Shown here piece by piece: positions 62,931-64,000 of a stretch of DNA of 64,000 bases. Location of the stretch: the NCBI GenBank assembly GCA_947650365.1, contig OX393550.1, positions 103,938,843-104,002,842 of the forward strand, given 5' to 3'. Position 1 is the first letter of the stretch. Every line of letters begins with the position of its first letter. This DNA is from Chamaelirium japonicum (lineage: Eukaryota; Streptophyta; Magnoliopsida; Liliales; Melanthiaceae). The notes under the pieces are model-generated. The model saw nothing but the letters and a program-made list of their open reading frames with translations. It did not search any database and was not told where the DNA came from. Position numbers and translations under genes: made by a program.

Positions 62931-63520
62931 TCAGGGTGACGGCCACCGGCTTCGGGAGCAGAGGATCAGGGGGACGGGTAAGAGGTCAAGAGAAGAGCAA
63001 GAGAGAGAGATTGAGAGAGAGAGAGAGAGTGGAGGAGATTAGGGTTGAGAGAGAGGCTCGGGTGGGGGAGAACAAAGGAGAATAAAGGGCTAAGGGATCG
63101 GGGCTCGGGTGGGGGAGAGCAGAGGAGAAGAAAGGCTTGAGGGCTCGGGGCTCAGGTTTAGGGGTATCCAATCACAGCACCCCTATGCCTGCCACTCCGG
63201 ACTGAACCACTGGTCGCAGGCAGCGATCGCGCCCATCAGGGTGACGGCCACCGGCTTTGGGAGCAGAGGATCATGGGGATGGGTAAGAGGTCAAGAGAAG
63301 AGCAAGAGAGAGAGATTGAGAGAGAGAGAGAGAGAGAAAGAGGTGGAGGAGATTAGGGTTGAGAGAGAGGTAGTTTTAGGGGTATCCAATCACAACACCC
63401 CTATGGCTGCCACTCCGGACTGAACCACCGGTCGCAGGCGGCGATCGCGTCCATCAGGGTGACGGCCACCGGCTTCAGGAGCAGAGGATTAGGGGGACGG
63501 GTGAGAGGTCAAGAGAAGAG

Positions 63521-63558
<38 letters not shown>

Positions 63559-63700
63559 AGAGAGAGAGAGAGAGGTGGAGGAGATTAGGGTTGAGAGAGA
63601 GGCTCGGGTGGGGGATAACAGAGGGCTGAGGGATCGGGGCTCGAGTGGGGGAGAACAGAGGAGAATAAAGGCTTGAGGGCTCGGGGCTCGATGGTAGCAA
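62855..63700. repeat. Tandem repeat, three ~220-300-bp units
   Basis: Units begin near 62855, 63158 and 63376 with GGGGTATCCAATCACAGCAC-type text. They continue through GTGACGGCCACCGGCTTC to a (GA)n run of variable length (63001, 63305, 63527). Confidence 0.85.
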
Positions 63701-64000
63701 GCTGTCTCTCGTTGTCGTTCCGGACTGAGTTCTATTCACCGGTCAAAACTGGATAAAATTGATGGCTGTGATTAGGCATTTAATGAGAAGAAAAAGAGGA
63801 AGTTGCCATGAATTCTGCTGATTGGATCGGACGGATGAGAGGGGAGGGGCTGCTCTCTCTCTCTCTCTTTCTCTTTCGGGTGGGATTTAAGAGTTGGTCC
63901 TCTTGATTGGAAGAGTTTCAGATCGGACGGATCAGATGGGTTTAAGAGGAATGTGGGAGGGTTAAAGTGATTTAAGAGGGGCATTTATAATCTTTAGTGG
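63701..64000. other. Low-complexity edge
   Basis: Short repeats of GATCGGACGGAT and a CT run near 63853; no gene recognised. Confidence 0.4.

Noticed and set aside
62855..63700. CRISPR-like array
   Set aside because: The units are 200-300 bp with internal (GA)n, no short regular repeats and spacers, and the host is a plant.

Overview
This is a flowering-plant nuclear window. The evidence is intron-containing F-box genes, plant-type LINEs with a C-terminal RNase H, Cassandra elements carrying 5S rDNA-like sequence, Ty1/copia and Ty3/gypsy elements primed by initiator-tRNA-Met, MULE, hAT and Helitron DNA elements, and long (TA)n, (CT)n and (GA)n microsatellites. No bacterial, organellar, CRISPR or viral-genome architecture is present. 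The species cannot be named from the sequence alone.

The only convincing host genes are two close copies of an F-box/LRR gene of the At3g48880 type. They point away from each other: a partial copy leaves the left edge (1-329, minus) and a complete two-exon copy lies at 48619-49760 (plus). About 200 bp of promoter is shared between them. Almost everything else is mobile DNA or its debris.

Layout. 1-8600: F-box copy, a small MITE, a (TA)n tract with two foldback MITEs and a Helitron end, a decayed LRR receptor-kinase fragment, and tandem repeats. 8730-12767: a hAT element with recognisable ends and a decayed transposase. 12782-14425: two large foldback elements in (TA)n. 14927-25659: a MULE with TIRs and a 9-bp target duplication, split by a copia element (16709-23797) that itself carries a Cassandra and a hAT-type MITE containing another MITE; the MULE also holds a 326-bp TRIM/SMART element. 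25740-32988: a Ty3/gypsy chromovirus with 1.4-1.5 kb LTRs and a 5-bp target duplication. 32994-46596: a decayed L1-type LINE split by a 9.8-kb copia element (33587-43353). 46737-47512: a tandem duplication in which one copy took two extra insertions. 48400-51190: F-box gene, a polyA-tailed retroposon and a hAT-type MITE. 51256-52990: an unrecognised coding-like stretch split by a second Cassandra. 54172-55352: a (TA)n tract holding a Helitron and two foldback elements. 55377-62588: a second copy of the flank plus one end of the MULE, split by an L1-type LINE with two uninterrupted ORFs. 62589-64000: low-complexity repeats.

The main results are the repeated insertion of different elements into (TA)n tracts, the order of events readable from nested target duplications, and the LINE at 55841-61557, the only element here whose genes look undamaged. 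All boundaries and identities were read by eye; no alignment or search was run.
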